64,000 nucleotides of DNA from Hermatobates lingyangjiaoensis. Taxonomy: Eukaryota > Arthropoda > Insecta > Hemiptera > Hermatobatidae. The notes below the pieces were generated by a model, which was not told the DNA's origin, did not search any database, and saw only the letters and a list, made by a program, of their open reading frames with translations. The stretch spans positions 558,001 to 622,000 of the forward strand of contig JAPFBL010000069.1 in NCBI GenBank assembly GCA_026182355.1, in the 5' to 3' direction. The translations under genes and the position numbers were made by a program. The stretch's first letter is position 1. The number at the start of each line of letters is the position of its first letter. Below are positions 30,260 through 43,299 of this stretch, piece after piece.

Positions 30260-31128
30260 AGAGGTTTTTTATTATACCTTTAGCAATTCCAATTATAGAG
30301 TGCTATTGATTGTATTTAGTAAACATATCAACGATCTCATGGACTGATTAGTTCAGATAATTGTTTAATTATACAATCAGAATTTGTATTTATTATTAAT
30401 TTTAACTTGTTGTCATTTGTAAATAACTGATTAAATTTATTGTAAGAAAAAATACACTTTTAAAATTAAAATGAACTAGGTTAATTAAAATTAAAGTAAT
30501 GAATTAAAATTAAAAGTAACTGAGTAATTCGCCTTCTTTTTTTTTTCATTGAAATGCTAACTATTTTAAGGAGAGAAAAGTCAGCTCTGTGATATTCAAC
30601 CTCAAGCAGTTTTGCCAAAGGTTTATGAAACATAAATCAACGGATATATGTTGGCGTTTTCCCAAGTTCTGTCACTCAACTATTATTGTGATTTCTTTTT
30701 CATTTCACCAATTTTAGCTTAAGGGTAAATATATTAAAACCTCACCTTCATGCCAACTTAATATAGTATTCTAGTGTTTTAAAAAAATGCCATTAATAAA
30801 TATTTTGTTTCTAAATTATTATTATTAATATTCTTTTATTATACATAGTATTTTAATAGTGTCACTTAAGTAATAATTATTCATATGTCTAAAGGTGTGT
30901 ATTTCAAAATATTGAGAACGTTACAGAAACCTTCAATACGTATAATGCGAGTGTAAAGCGGGTTTCTGTGTTATCTTTTTCATCAAAATTTTGAAAGTTA
31001 TTTCATTTAAAAAATTTTATTAAATGCTGAATGATTCATTACTTACGACACTGGGAAGTTTCACCTCTCCTAGCAGCTTCCCATTTTTTTTTTTTAAATT
31101 TTCTTATTTTCATTTATTTCAAGAGTAC
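30260..31128. other. No feature seen
   Basis: AT-rich, with short A and T runs. Confidence 0.5.
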
Positions 31129-31130
31129 TA

Positions 31131-31689
31131 CCGCCTTTTTCCGAAAATAAGACATCGCCGAAAATAAGTCCGAGCGTAATTTTCGGGACGTTTTGGACTA
31201 TAAGCCCTCCCCTGAAAATAGGCCCTAGTTAAGATAAAGGGAAAAATATAATTAGTTAAAAAATTTCTGTTGAATGTAGTAGGTATCTCTAGCTGTCGTA
31301 ATATTTCAGAGAATTCTTTGGAAAAAAATATTCCAAGAAATTCCTTGTTTACCTTTAAAGTTCGTTTCAATCAGTCTACTTAGACAAGAAGTATTAATTT
31401 AACCACAGCTATATTGCAAGACATGAGAGATTCAGACCAATGGTTCTACAGTAAATAGATTTGGAGGAAAATCAGAACGGAATTCAAAATTTGGATAATT
31501 TATGACGATGTTCCAGAAGATGATATGACTGTAATCGAATAAATTTAAATTTCTGTATAAAAATAAATATTAAACAAAAATATGTAAATCTACTTAATGT
31601 ACTTGAAGCCCTACTCCGAGAATAAGCCCTAGCACGGATTTTGATCTAAAAATAAAGTAAGACAGTGTCTTATTTTCGGAAAAAGACTG
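31131..31689. mobile_element. Inverted-repeat DNA transposon, TA-flanked
   Basis: Left end CCGCCTTTTTCCGAAAATAA and the reverse complement of the right end CAGTCTTTTTCCGAAAATAA agree in 17 of 20 positions and continue GACA. TA lies on both sides (31129-31130, 31690-31691). Further AATAAG(T/C)CC phrases recur inside each end. No transposase seen in 559 bp. Confidence 0.7.
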
Positions 31690-31691
31690 TA

Positions 31692-34350
31692 AATTGAGCT
31701 GAGAGAAATAGAACAGCTGAACCACCTATTAAAAACAATCAAATGAATAAAAAGAAAACCTGTTTCGAGATATGAATTTGATGTCTGTCTATGGATAGAT
31801 GAAAATCACATTTATTATTTGTAATTAAAGTCATTTAATTTCATGAGTCAATAAAACAGAGTTTATGTATCTGCCAAAGTTGGTAGACATTATTAATGAC
31901 TGACTAACATCTTCATTCAGAAAATATTTACCCAAACAGAAAAATCACTAAAACAGAATGATTTATAAAGTCTGATTCCAGTAATAGACGGCTTTGACTC
32001 AACAGCCGAATAAATAGTAATATATTTAAAATAGAGTCTGTGACGTTGATTGACTTCCGTAAGCCGAGATCCAGACTATTTGGATAAACCAGTCAATTAG
32101 TGCCTACTGAATAATGCAGTTATACCTATCCCTCGCTTTACACTGAAGAGAGGTTCATTAGAAACTGTATAAATTGAGATCATGAAATAAAGATTTTTTT
32201 CAGAGTCAATTAAAATAGAATAACTGAGGAACAGGATTACGTGATTTAAATGGTTTAACAGCATCGCACCAGAAATAACCCCAGCCTTTACAATCTCCAA
32301 ATAATTGTAAAGGACAGAAATTCATGAAATCTAATGTCATGTTAAAATGGGAAAAATAAAGTAAATAATGTACATTTTAACATAATAAATTAAATTGAGT
32401 GGTACACTTTGATACATAATACTAATCTGAACTACGTTAAATATATTTAGAAGAAAAATTTCTTTGAATATTTTTTTTTGTGAAGGTTCAAACTCCTGGC
32501 TATACACTTTATAAGATATTAAAGATATAATATCAATATTATAAGATATTAATAAAATATGAATAAAATATTCACATGTCTAATGTCTGTATTTTGAAAT
32601 ATTGAGAAAATTATAGAAAGCTTCAAAACTTATATTATAATATAATAATATTATAATAATTATTTTATTATAATTATAATAATATTATATAATAATATAA
32701 TTATAATATTATAAATATCATAATGGGAACTATGTTTTTCACTTATTTGTTGCTATATACAGGTTTATAGTAAATTCTCTAACAAATAATATTTTAAGCT
32801 TGCAGATTGGTGATAAAATTTTGTAAAATTTATATAAAATGCTAGTAAAAATATCCTTAACTTATGTTGAAAAATAATAGAGTTATTATTAAGTTAAATC
32901 TATAAAGCGGGTAATAAAGAGTATTTTGTTTCTTTTTCTTTCCCTGTAGACAGAATATGTCGAACACATCTTCGTACTAGATGTTTATTCATAAAACAAC
33001 TTTTGCACGGAATTATTTGTTCATTATCTTAAATATGAGTAAATACATAACAGGTTATCTTAGAAACAGAAGAAGTTAACTTATATGATCTAATTCTAAT
33101 TTAGAAAACATAGTCAATATTCTAACAGGCTGTAGAGTTTATTGTTTTAACCTTTCTTCCAATTATAACAATTAATTGAACTGGTCAAGTAACAAACGTT
33201 GTACTGCTATAGCTGGTAAACTATCTTCATAAAATAACAGTAATTGTGAAGCTGACATATAATAATTTAAACCGTTGTATGAGAATTGTATATGAACATA
33301 GAAATAAAAGAACAACAGGTCTAGATTGTAAGACAATGCGGCTAGAGATACCAGAACAAGAAATTCTTCGGATCTCAAACACATATCTTAGGACAGTTTT
33401 TGCCGAAACTACCTTGATATTTTCACGGTATTATTTCATAACAACTGTTTAGTAGCTCTTAAGATTCAGTTTGTTTCAAACCCCACACTTATAGACTTCC
33501 ACTTTCAGTATTGTTCTAGTGATGGTAAGTTTAGTTTATTAGTTCATTGAAGCCTATTATCTTTGTAAGTGGGACTTGTCAAAAGCTGATTGTACATCAG
33601 CAGTTAGTATTTTTTTTTATTCAAAATTAAAAAAAAAGAAAAGAATTTTGACCCATAAAATCAACACCCTATCACTAATGTGAAATATAATTAAGTTAAA
33701 ATATTCCAGAGTCAAAAGAATTGTATGATTTCCTTTAGTCTTTGAACATCAGCTAAAGTAAATAAATAAATAATAATTAATTGATAATAGATATTATTAA
33801 ATATCTGATTGGATACATTCAATTATCACAGTTGGTAAACTGAAGCTTTTATACTGTGTATACTGTTTACAGCAATACAATATATTAGAATCCAGACAAA
33901 ATCATTAAAATTTAGCTCAAAAAGTATTACTTTTAAAGAAAATAATTTAGATTGTTGGATATGAAGCTTGCCATAAGCAAGTTACTTATAAGTGAACAGT
34001 GTTGCTACTAATTAGGAACAATTAGCACAACGTGTTAAGATGATAATCAGGCTCTTATGAATAAACCGGATACTAGAGGAAGAGGAGACACGAGGAGTAT
34101 GTCATCTTGACGTCTAATTAGTACAGCCTGGGCCCTTCCATTAATTAGGAACAAAGTAATTAATCATTTCCATCGTTCTTCTAAATAAATATTACTCATA
34201 GAATTGAAAATTTAATGCACAAAACTATTGAAGAAAATCTCGAGACCAAAGTTTTTCACGATCACTATACTTTACTTATAGTAAAGTAAAAATAGTCAAT
34301 TGTTTACCTTTTTATAACTAAACTTTATATAAAGTTCGTTAATAATAAAT
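31692..34350. other. No gene seen; AT-rich
   Basis: 32625-32715 is almost pure A/T with TAATATTATAATA-type self-complementarity. Short open frames at 33172-33452 have no recognisable family. The recurrent 21-mer hairpin TACTTTACTTATAGTAAAGT lies at 34267-34287. Confidence 0.5.
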
Positions 34351-34485
34351 TTGATTGGTATTATTCTGATTGACATTTGATCTTTATTTGATTGATATTG
34401 GGACTGTTTTAAAACGAACTACTAGGTGGAATAATAGGATTGCCGAATCCAGTCTCTGATCAGCTGTCAAATAACATTGAAAGTT
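34350..34485. repeat. Dispersed repeat shared with 37290-37425
   Basis: Ordered matches with the second site: TTTTATTTGATT(G/A)AT, GGGACTGTTTT, AACGAACTA, then ATAA(T/C)AGGATTG(C/T)CGAATCC and GTCT(C/T)TGATCAG. Direct orientation, 2.9 kb apart. Confidence 0.8.
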
Positions 34486-35049
34486 ACTGATAGTGCTCTG
34501 AGATTATCATCAAAGTAAAATTTCTTTTTGAACATAACTAGTTAGTGTAAGGTGTCATGATTTATCAGAATCCTTTATACAGAGAAACTTGGTAACACCA
34601 TTACGTCGAACAACACAGTAACGATTGTCCTATTTGATTGTTTTATTGATAAGGTATAACGCCAGAACATTTTCTACAGAGCACTTTCTATTGTAATTAA
34701 AATAGTTCATTTATTATCGTGATATACTACGTGGTATACTAAGGAAGAAGAAAAAATATGACTTTATTCCAAATAAAGTAGAAGTTTTCATGTTTTCTTC
34801 AGGAATTATGGATGGAAAAGAAGTGAAATCTGTCAAGCACTCCAGTAAAAGAATTAAACTGTAAAAACAAGAGAAAAGGTCAAGGAGAAGAATGAATAGT
34901 TGATTTCATCGGTATCGATTGAAAACCTAGATTAACATTTCATCGAGAATTCGGTTAAACTTAAAAAAAGAGTCTCTACTTTGCAAGCAACCACTGCTGA
35001 TAGTATAGGTATATATTCACATATGATGAAACCACTATGTAGATGTGTT

Positions 35050-35166
35050 AGCCTTTGAAAAAGGTTTTAAATAAAAACAGAAATGTTGGCAATGAGAGTT
35101 TAATCTAAACCTGAAGAATTGACCGAGTCATGATAAATTTTAGTTGTGTATATATATATATATATA
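35050..35166 (+). repeat. Penelope-type terminus plus (TA)n
   Basis: AAAAAGGTTTTAAATAAA, GTTGGCAATGAGAGTTTAAT and AACCTGAAGAATTGACCGAG match the arm at 21545-21635; (TA)n 35148-35166 follows. The hammerhead GAAA is present but the preceding stem is damaged. Confidence 0.65.
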
Positions 35167-35207
35167 GATTATAGAACTCAACCCACCTCAAAAGAGTTGA
35201 CCTTTCA

Positions 35208-35450
35208 ACTCTTTTATTCTAACCGCTTGTTTCTTGTTATTTATTGACCTTTGACCTTCTCTTTATATTAACATGTACTAATCCTTTTAATCTATTAATA
35301 GAAATGACTAAGCATGAGTCATCGATTTTAATTTAACATGTCACTTGGCCAACTCCTTTTCCAGTTGAACCCTGTTAGCAGGAGGTTAGTTCGTAGGATC
35401 GAATCTCTCAGTCTTAAGATCGTGAATGCCGAGACTGCAGTTAATTTTAA

Positions 35451-35452
<2 letters not shown>
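35208..35452 (+). mobile_element. Penelope-like 5' module, copy 2, truncated by (TA)n
   Basis: Near-identical to 16229-16480. It encodes [20 protein letters not shown] and [13 protein letters not shown], then passes straight into (TA)n at the codon after Asp. The - strand copy at 21.7 kb also breaks into (TA)n right after the corresponding FNN. Confidence 0.6.

Positions 35453-35492
<40 letters not shown>
35453..35492. repeat. (TA)n microsatellite
   Basis: About 40 bases of TA directly continuing the Penelope-like module, then a TGTACATGTACA tract. Confidence 0.95.
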
Positions 35493-35497
<5 letters not shown>

Positions 35498-36132
35498 TGT
35501 ACATTATATGTACGTTAACCACTGAGCAAACTTGGCCCCCCTAAAAGAACAGTTAATTATTATTATTAATCGTTATTAGTTTACGGAATGTGGAGCGTAC
35601 TACACAGTATTTCGCTGCAGTGCCTGAGGAACTATTTTTCTCTCCCCAGTAGTTATAATTGAATGTTTTGTTTTTTATATTGGATCTGTAATCTATGAAG
35701 ATAGTGACATGAGGAGTGTGCTGTCAGTTTGTAAGATGAAGAAATAAACGAGTTATTACGTCTGTCATTGAGACTCTTCGAAGCGCAAGGAGGAAGAGTG
35801 AGGCATTACAGTCACACTCCGCAGGACCAATAAACCACTGTCTTTTATTATAATAGTATATTCATAATTAATGATTATTAGTCAAATATATACAGTAGAG
35901 TGTGTAGAATATGTCAATTGGCTCACTAATATCTTGGAATCTATATTGGACAAGGATGTATTATTAAATTGTCAACAGACGCAATGGTAGAACTTTTGGA
36001 AACAAGTTTCATCTTACATATAAGAAGGTCTAGTATCCTAATGAAATATCAAGCTCAGGTATTTAGTACTAACGATTAGCATCTGCAACTAGTGCACACT
36101 TGACCGTGGTGTCATATCTTAGTACATGTAAA

Positions 36133-36395
36133 AGTGGCGTTAGGTTAGCCCAGTGGCAACGTGCTCGCCCTTGAACAGGTAAATCCAGGGTTCAATAACC
36201 ACCCTGGCCGTCGATTTATTCACAGGGAAGATGAATAACTCTGAGCACGTCGTCTTTTGAAGAGGACATTATACCGTCAGTCTCATGCCTGTACAATATC
36301 AGTTACTCATTAAAGAATCATGCAATAAATATATTTGAGTTAGGGATTTAGGACCCCCAATGTAGAATCTACAGATAATATAGCTCGATCATTAC
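36133..36395 (+). mobile_element. tRNA-derived SINE
   Basis: Head GTTAGCCCAGTGGCAACGTG (A box), GGGTTCAATAACCACCCTGG (B box), CGATTTATTCACAGGGAAGA, then the ATGCCTGTACAATATCAG and CCCCCAATGTAGAATC blocks. Confidence 0.8.
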
Positions 36396-37224
36396 TAAAA
36401 TGGCTACGAAATAATAAATAGGCCACAATTTCCACCTCTAGAACAGTCTAAAAGGTGAAAACTTTATAAACATGAGCACCGGGAATAAAAGTACGTGTAA
36501 AAATCAAAACGACAACATTTTTCACAAATTAATGGTGATTATTAGAAGTACTAATTTGGTTATAATTTATAGGATATTAACATTCAATTATTTTTTACGT
36601 AATCTTTGACTGAATTACAGTGAATAAAGATTACTGGAAGAAAAATCTCTCACACTTTATAGGAGTTTTTTTTAAATTTTCTATCAACTATTCACTAGAA
36701 CCAGGTTAGGCACTGCGTTATCGCGCTTGTTTGGAGCATCATCTTCGAGGTATGAACATTAAGCATTATTAGTATATTTATATTGAAGGAATAGATGATG
36801 TTGCGTGCTCCATACTCCGGACAGAATGTTTAGATGTTGGTGCCAAGCACCTTCAATATCACGTACAAATACATCAGCCTTCTCGAATAAATAAGCATAA
36901 GACTGAATTGAAAACACCCTATGTTAGCTAATGTCGCCTGTTTATTACTAAAATTGATGGGATATGTGCTACACTTTCTGACCATACGACAATACGAAAG
37001 AAGCAAAATCCTATAAGTTGTCATAAGTAAAATTTAACATCATTAAGTAAATTAAAAATATTTAAATAATTGAAAAGCATTGTTTTAAGGTTCAGTCAGA
37101 CAATATTCATGAACAGAATCAAGTAAACTTCAGTAATATTTTATAAAAATATACTGTCATGTTTTTATATTTTTTTTTTGAGTTTGAATGGTTCTAAAAT
37201 GAGTCAATATATTGTAATCATATT

Positions 37225-37915
37225 TTATTCATCAGTTCTCAAGTCCTTCATCAGTACTAATGTAGTAGTGATGAAATTAAGCTCGTTGGTAATAAATTTT
37301 ATTGATATTTTTCTGACCGATATTTGCTTTTTATTTGATTAATAATGGGACTGTTTTCCAACGAACTATTATTATCAGCCGAATAACAGGATTGTCGAAT
37401 CCAGTCTTTGATCAGTACTTTAATCTGACATTGACTGCCTGTCATGGTAAGATGGTATTTAATTCATCGGCCCTGAGGTACTTCATCAATACTAAAGGAG
37501 AAATCAACAGTCTGTCATGACAAAGCCGTGTTTTATTCAACACGTGTTTTATTCCCTCAATTAATTCATCAGTACTAATGAACGCATTGGCAAGATGGTA
37601 TTTAATTCATCAGCTCTGAGGTACTTCATCAATACTAAAGGTGAAATCAACAGTCTGTCCTGAAGAATTTGTGTTTATTTATTAGTCTTTCCGTATTTTT
37701 TCAGTATTAAAATAGATATCAGTAGCCTATCAGAACAAAGTGGTATTTAATTCATGAGCTCTTAAGTATTCCATCAGTGCTAAGGAGTTATCAACAGCTT
37801 GTCATGACAAAGTTGTATTTAATTATTCATCAGCCCTGAAGTACTAAAAATATGTAATTCTTCATCAGTACTAAAGGAGATCTGGACACCCTGTCTCGAA
37901 AAAGTTCTGGAAAAT
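37225..37915. repeat. Array of diverged ~72-bp modules
   Basis: The module has TTTAATTCATCAGC(T/C)CTGAG, GTACTTCATCA(A/G)TACTAAAG and ATCAACAGTCTGTCATGACA. Copies begin near 37455, 37597, 37742 and 37810, with partial ones at 37230 and 37860. Spacers differ. The left part includes the repeat shared with 34.4 kb. Confidence 0.75.
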
Positions 37916-37919
37916 TCGA

Positions 37920-39597
37920 ATTGATTTTTCAAAAAAGTGTGTTTTGTTTTTTTGTTTTGTAACCTTCAGTATAATACTTGCCATCTCATACCTTTTTATG
38001 TAGTAACTAAGGAACTGATATTAAACTACGAGCCCTAAAATTAAAAATAATTAGAATATTAAAAATCTCATTTTCTGAACCTGATTTTTTTTTTATTTTT
38101 GAGAAAATCACTCTTTAATATTTTTCTGCAGTGTCCTTTAAACTTTTCATATGGTTGAGATTGGTTTCTTGTAAAATATATTTTCAAGGACTGGCCTTTA
38201 AAGTTTAGTGAATAAGCATGACAAAATAAGCTGATTAGGGTGGTATGAAAATAAAACAAAAACTACTATTTATTAAATTAAAAGTTAAAAGAAAGTTTTA
38301 ATTTGGTTATGGTTGTTCAGTCCTATTTAAAAAAAAACAATTGACCATTTGAAGGTTGTTTTTTGACCTTATTGACTGTAACTTGGGTAACGAACATGGG
38401 ACACGGTGAGTGAAAGAAACGAGAATGTAGTTATATTTGAAAATATAATATCTTTATTTATAGTGAAAAAGAAAACATGTCTGGTGGTTAATAAAGTGCA
38501 AATGATGTTATTGTATTAGGGTACTTGCTGCCTAGTATCAAAAAACAAATACAGATACGGTATGCGACCCGGTCGTTGAGTATCACTGCTTCAGTGTTTA
38601 TAAATGAACTGTACATTTTTGTTTTTGTTTTTTTTTTAAAAAAATATAAAACCCTATAGTAAAGTATCATTTCCATACTAAAAATTATTTCATGCATATA
38701 AACAATTGGATTTGTATTTTGAGGCAAAGTGAAAAACTATATTTTTAAAAAAAATTGGTATTATTTCAAAAAATGATTAAAAACCCATTTGATTAAACAA
38801 ATCTACTTATAATGAGAAGAAAGCAATCAATTGTTAGAAGAAGGAAGCTGATAGACGCAGTGTTACCCAGATGGATGGAAGTTGTTCATCAAGTTCGCGA
38901 GGTGTGATAAGACACTTCAGTGCAGCCATCAGGGCAGCCTGAGTAACATGTTTCATTAATCATACATGCTTTCTGATGTTGTCATGTCCTATAATTATTA
39001 CATTGACTTTAGATGTTCTATTTATTAAAATTGTGACAATAAAATTTTTTTTATCGTACAAAGTTGATATGAAGAGAGTTATTAAATTTAAATAGCAATG
39101 GATAGTGTCGTAAATCCACTTGTTTATTACAAAGTCGTTAACCTTGCAACTATCTATTTCGACTAATCTCTTGATAGTCTCTGTTATAGTTGTCACAGTC
39201 ATGTTTATGCAATAGTTTTATTTTAACTTTATTAAAGCCATAATTAAAAAAATTGTTTTCAACTCAGTTTAATAAGCTAAGAATAAAAAACAATAACTTA
39301 ATGTTATGTTGTATATGAAAAATATGAAACATGAAATCTATATGAAATTTGAAAAGTTCTTTACATTTGTTCTAAAAAGTTCACTCCTTCTATTTTAATT
39401 TAACTATTGAAGTACAATGCGATAGAAACATTATATAAGAGAAGACTATTGGTATTATATACTCGAGTGAATCATCACACCCTCTCACACGAATGAATAA
39501 GGCTCAGACAAAACTTTTCATTGTGGGGAAATGAAAAGTTACATGTTACGGTGGTTAGAGCAGGTCTGCGATATGGCTTGATAAGCTGGGAGCGTAA
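37920..39597. other. No feature seen
   Basis: AT-rich sequence without recognisable coding or repeat structure. Confidence 0.5.
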
Positions 39598-39619
39598 AAT
39601 AATACCAAAACAGGTTAGA

Positions 39620-39886
39620 ACATGTCACGGGTGGTTACACGTGGTTAGAGGTTAGATTAATACTACGTAGGACAGTCATTTTGTCTTTCGTTTTTTGTAA
39701 GTGATGTAGGGTTGTGGAAGCTCGCCTCCGCGCGGTCCACCTCGGGTGTATCTCGGGTGCTGACATTGCCTCTATCCTCGGCTAGGGCTTGTAGCTCCCC
39801 AGATGCGGCGAAAGAGCTTTCACGTTAAAAGGCATCAATCTGTTCTGATATTACTCGCCATATTGCTGAAGAAGCAGCGTGCGCGC
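39620..39886 (-). mobile_element. Second SINE-like family, copy 2, with direct repeats
   Basis: On the - strand it reads GATTGATGCCTTTTAACGTG and GCGGAGGCGAGCTTCCACAA, in the order of the 2.2 kb copy. An identical 22-bp direct repeat beginning AATAATACCAAAACAGG flanks it (39598-39619 and 39887-39908), compatible with a retrotransposition target duplication. Confidence 0.65.
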
Positions 39887-40269
39887 AATAATACCAAAAC
39901 AGGTTAGAGGTTAGACAAATACAGTGTTACTCATATGATTCATCAAATTCAGTAGGTGTAAAAATCAAAGAGCCTGAGGAAGATTTAGAACAAGTCCTCT
40001 GCCTTCTGACACCTCATGTTGAGAGCCTGCCCTCCCGCTGTTCAAAGGCACTGCGTGGACGAACAACACACTTCAGAATCTCATCGTCTACCCCATGTAC
40101 ATAAAGATCTCAGAGTTCCTGTCCTCTCTGATTTATATTCTCTAATCGTAAAGTGAGTTTTATTCATTTTACTTTTTTAATAGCTTTACTTTGTTATTAA
40201 AGAAACTGAGTTTTTTGTAGTGATTTGTAGTTAATAAAAAGTCTGACTTTAAGTACAAGCGTAACAAAT

Positions 40270-42600
40270 ATCGACCCAAGTCTTTCTCAATTATCATTGA
40301 AATATTCTTAAAACTATCCAGTCACTAAATCACTCGTAAGTAGTAGTTGTAGTGTTTAAAATTGTGTGCAGCTATAGTGTTTAAAATAGTTCGTCAGCTA
40401 TTCCCTAGACTACTAATATAAATAAATGACTAGTATTAAACAAAAGTCAATTTTTGTTTTAATGTCAATAGTAGTTTGATGGGGATCAATGGTTCACAAG
40501 GTAACGTCATGAAACGCTTCGTTTGTGAAACGCTTCGTTTGTGAAACGCTTCGTTTATTATCAAATTCGTTTATTTGATAATAAACGAATTATCAGCATG
40601 TAATTCGTTTGTTACATGCTGATAAATAATCACACAGTGTAGTAAATTTATCTTGCTAATCATTCCGATCTGAAGTTCCCAACAGTTCAGCAAGTAGCAA
40701 TATCCCACTGTAAAGAATTTCACAAAAAACTTCAAAAAAATAGTAATCCCTTAATCCTACAATATCCTGGCATTCCAGGAAATCTCAAAAGCCGTCTGAA
40801 GAGGATGTGGCCAAGAGACTTATTACAATGAACTGTTCTAAGTGATTTTTTTTTCTTGTTAATTAGACCCACGCCAGGAAGTGTGGAAGATTCTTCCCTC
40901 CTGTGTTCTCTCCTACATCTGTGTTATCAGTGTCACTGGTAATGTAATACTTACATTTGTGTGACTTTGAGCAAATAAAATTAAAAAAATTTACAAATCA
41001 CTGTGTTTATTTGTAGAACGAGTTGTTTGAAAATCTTCATGTTTGACTGTTGATATTTCAAGCAAATAACATTAAATAATTGTTTAATTATGTTTATCTG
41101 TAGAACGAGTTGTTTGAAAATCTTCATGTTTGACTGTTGATATTTCAAGCAAATAACATTAAATAATTATCAAATAACTTTTTGAAATATACCATAGCTA
41201 ATTACTCTGTCATTATACAAATTTATGATCTATGTAGATAATTTGTTAATTATTGTATTTTTTTAAGTATGAGTCATGGTACTTAAAAAAATTATTTCAT
41301 TTTATTATCACATTATTAAAATTATGACAACAGTATTATCTACGAAAAAAAAAACTTAATTTAACTTATTTTTATTAAAATAAAATGTCCTAAAATTAAA
41401 AAAAAAAACAAAATAATAACAGTAATCAAAAATACATTTTTTTTTCAATATAAAACACTGCGAGTAAATTAAGTGTAAAACCCCTTAATTATGTTATTCC
41501 TCCTGGAACTCCTGTTGATTCCTTTGTTAAGTTCTTCTTGTTTCGGTGTATAATTTCCCAATTTCACTATTACAACCATCTTGTTTAAAGTAATCAAACA
41601 TTTTTCACGAAATCTTCTTCTCGAACACATAAAATGATTTCAGTTGTCTTGACCAGAACTAAAGCTTGTTGCTATAATACATTTTGTTATTGGTTCCTAT
41701 TTAAAATGCTATTTTTATGAATATTTCCTGTATGACCTTTTTGGTATTATATTATATAATATTGTTATTTTTCGAATATTATTTAGGAGTTATTTACCAG
41801 TTGGATTTTACTAGTGGGTAAAAGCTTTAGTTTTTGGATTTAATTTTTTTTGTTTTTAAAAATTTTTGTGATTTGTTGTTTTATGCTAGTATTGTTCACT
41901 GTATAATATTTCTTTGATGAAGGATTATTTTTTTATTGTTTATAGAAGGAATCAGTTAGATGTCATCAAACAGTATATGTATTTACTAATATTAATTTTA
42001 AAATGAAAGAGTTATGATACACAATATTGGATACATAATCTATATTATATAGAATTTATATCTTAGATTGAATAAAGCCATACGTAAATTATTATGTGAT
42101 TTAATTATGACCATGATATACTCGTTGGCTTTTCCTTCGAGAAAATTAAAAAAAATAATAGAACCCTGTTTGAGTTTTGTAGACAAGTGGCTGGATCTTG
42201 AGGCCTCGGTCGTGTGACAGATTGCCGCGTAATATTAATTTTACTAACTTCCTCGCGTGTCCTCTGCTATTGCATCGATCCACTTAACAACAATTTACTA
42301 CACTGTGTGATTATTTATCAGCATGTAACCTGTATTCACAAACGAAGCATTTCATGACGTTACCTTGTGAACCATTGATCCCCATCAATTTAGTATTGAC
42401 CTTAAAGAAAAAAAAAAATTGACTTTTGTTTAAAGCTAGAGTCATTTATTTATGTTAGTAGTCTAGTGACCAGCTGGCCAACTATTTTATAAACCTGCAT
42501 ACAGTTTTAAACACTATCAGTTACACTTACTAGTGCATTAGTGACTGGAGAATTTTATAAGTATTTCAATGAGAATTGAGAAAGACGCGTCCCATCGATT
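40270..42600. mobile_element. Foldback element with ~310-390 bp inverted termini
   Basis: The left arm 40270-40655 and right arm 42287-42600 are reverse complements for most of their length (GTCTTTCTCAATT, CCAGTCACTAA, AAATAAATGACT, AACAAAAGTCAATTTTT, GGGGATCAATGGTTCACAAG, ATAATCACACAGTGTAGTAA). The left arm is longer because GTGAAACGCTTCGTTT is tripled and an ATTCGTTTATTTGATAATAA palindrome is added. The interior is 1.6 kb of AT-rich noncoding sequence. Confidence 0.85.
41014..41170. repeat. 87-bp tandem duplication
   Basis: TAGAACGAGTTGTTTGAAAA recurs at 41014 and 41101; the copies are nearly identical through CAAATAACATTAAATAATT. It lies inside the foldback element. Confidence 0.9.
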
Positions 42601-43095
42601 AAATCATAATCATAAGAAAAATTAAAATCACTCCTTAAATTAATTATATAATCCTTTTAATTGGTCGCCATTCTATTAATTAACTCGATACAATCATTTT
42701 ACAAATCAAATACTTTGTTGTCAAAAGGTTATTTAATATTAGTTCATTTTTGGCCTAACCTCTATTTTATTTAAAAATAATACCTAATCAAATACAATAT
42801 ATATGTGCAAATAAGTTACTTCCGTTCAGAAATATATTCTTTACTATATTTATGTAACTATCTTAAATATTTTTTTTTAACATGGGAGGAAAAATCAAGG
42901 GTCATGGTTTAGTTTATCAAGGTATACATTTAGCACTCTATATCAAAAATGTAATAGAAAGGATCGTTTTCGGGTCAAAATTCCGATATCCGTTTTCAAC
43001 GGAAATACAAGTTTTTTTAGGTCTTTTGATCCCAATAAAATAGATTTTTCTAACTGGTCTGTATGTATGCATGTGAGTGAGTGTGTGTGTGCGTG

Positions 43096-43130
<35 letters not shown>

Positions 43131-43299
43131 TGTTTGTATTTGTGTGGAAGACCTCAAAAACCAAAATAACTGTAATTACCAAATTTTATATTTAGGTACT
43201 GCTAGTTTTAGTCATGAAAACATATTCAGCTCGGATGTTGCTCTTCTTTACTGAGAAAGCTAATGTTGACATGTTTTATAATCTAGCAAGTCAGAACTA
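42601..43299. other. No gene; GT microsatellite
   Basis: (GT)n with a few GC steps at 43081-43130; the rest is AT-rich. Confidence 0.6.

Noticed and set aside
33172..33452. Overlapping open stretches on both strands
   Set aside because: Neither has a recognised motif or convincing splice sites.
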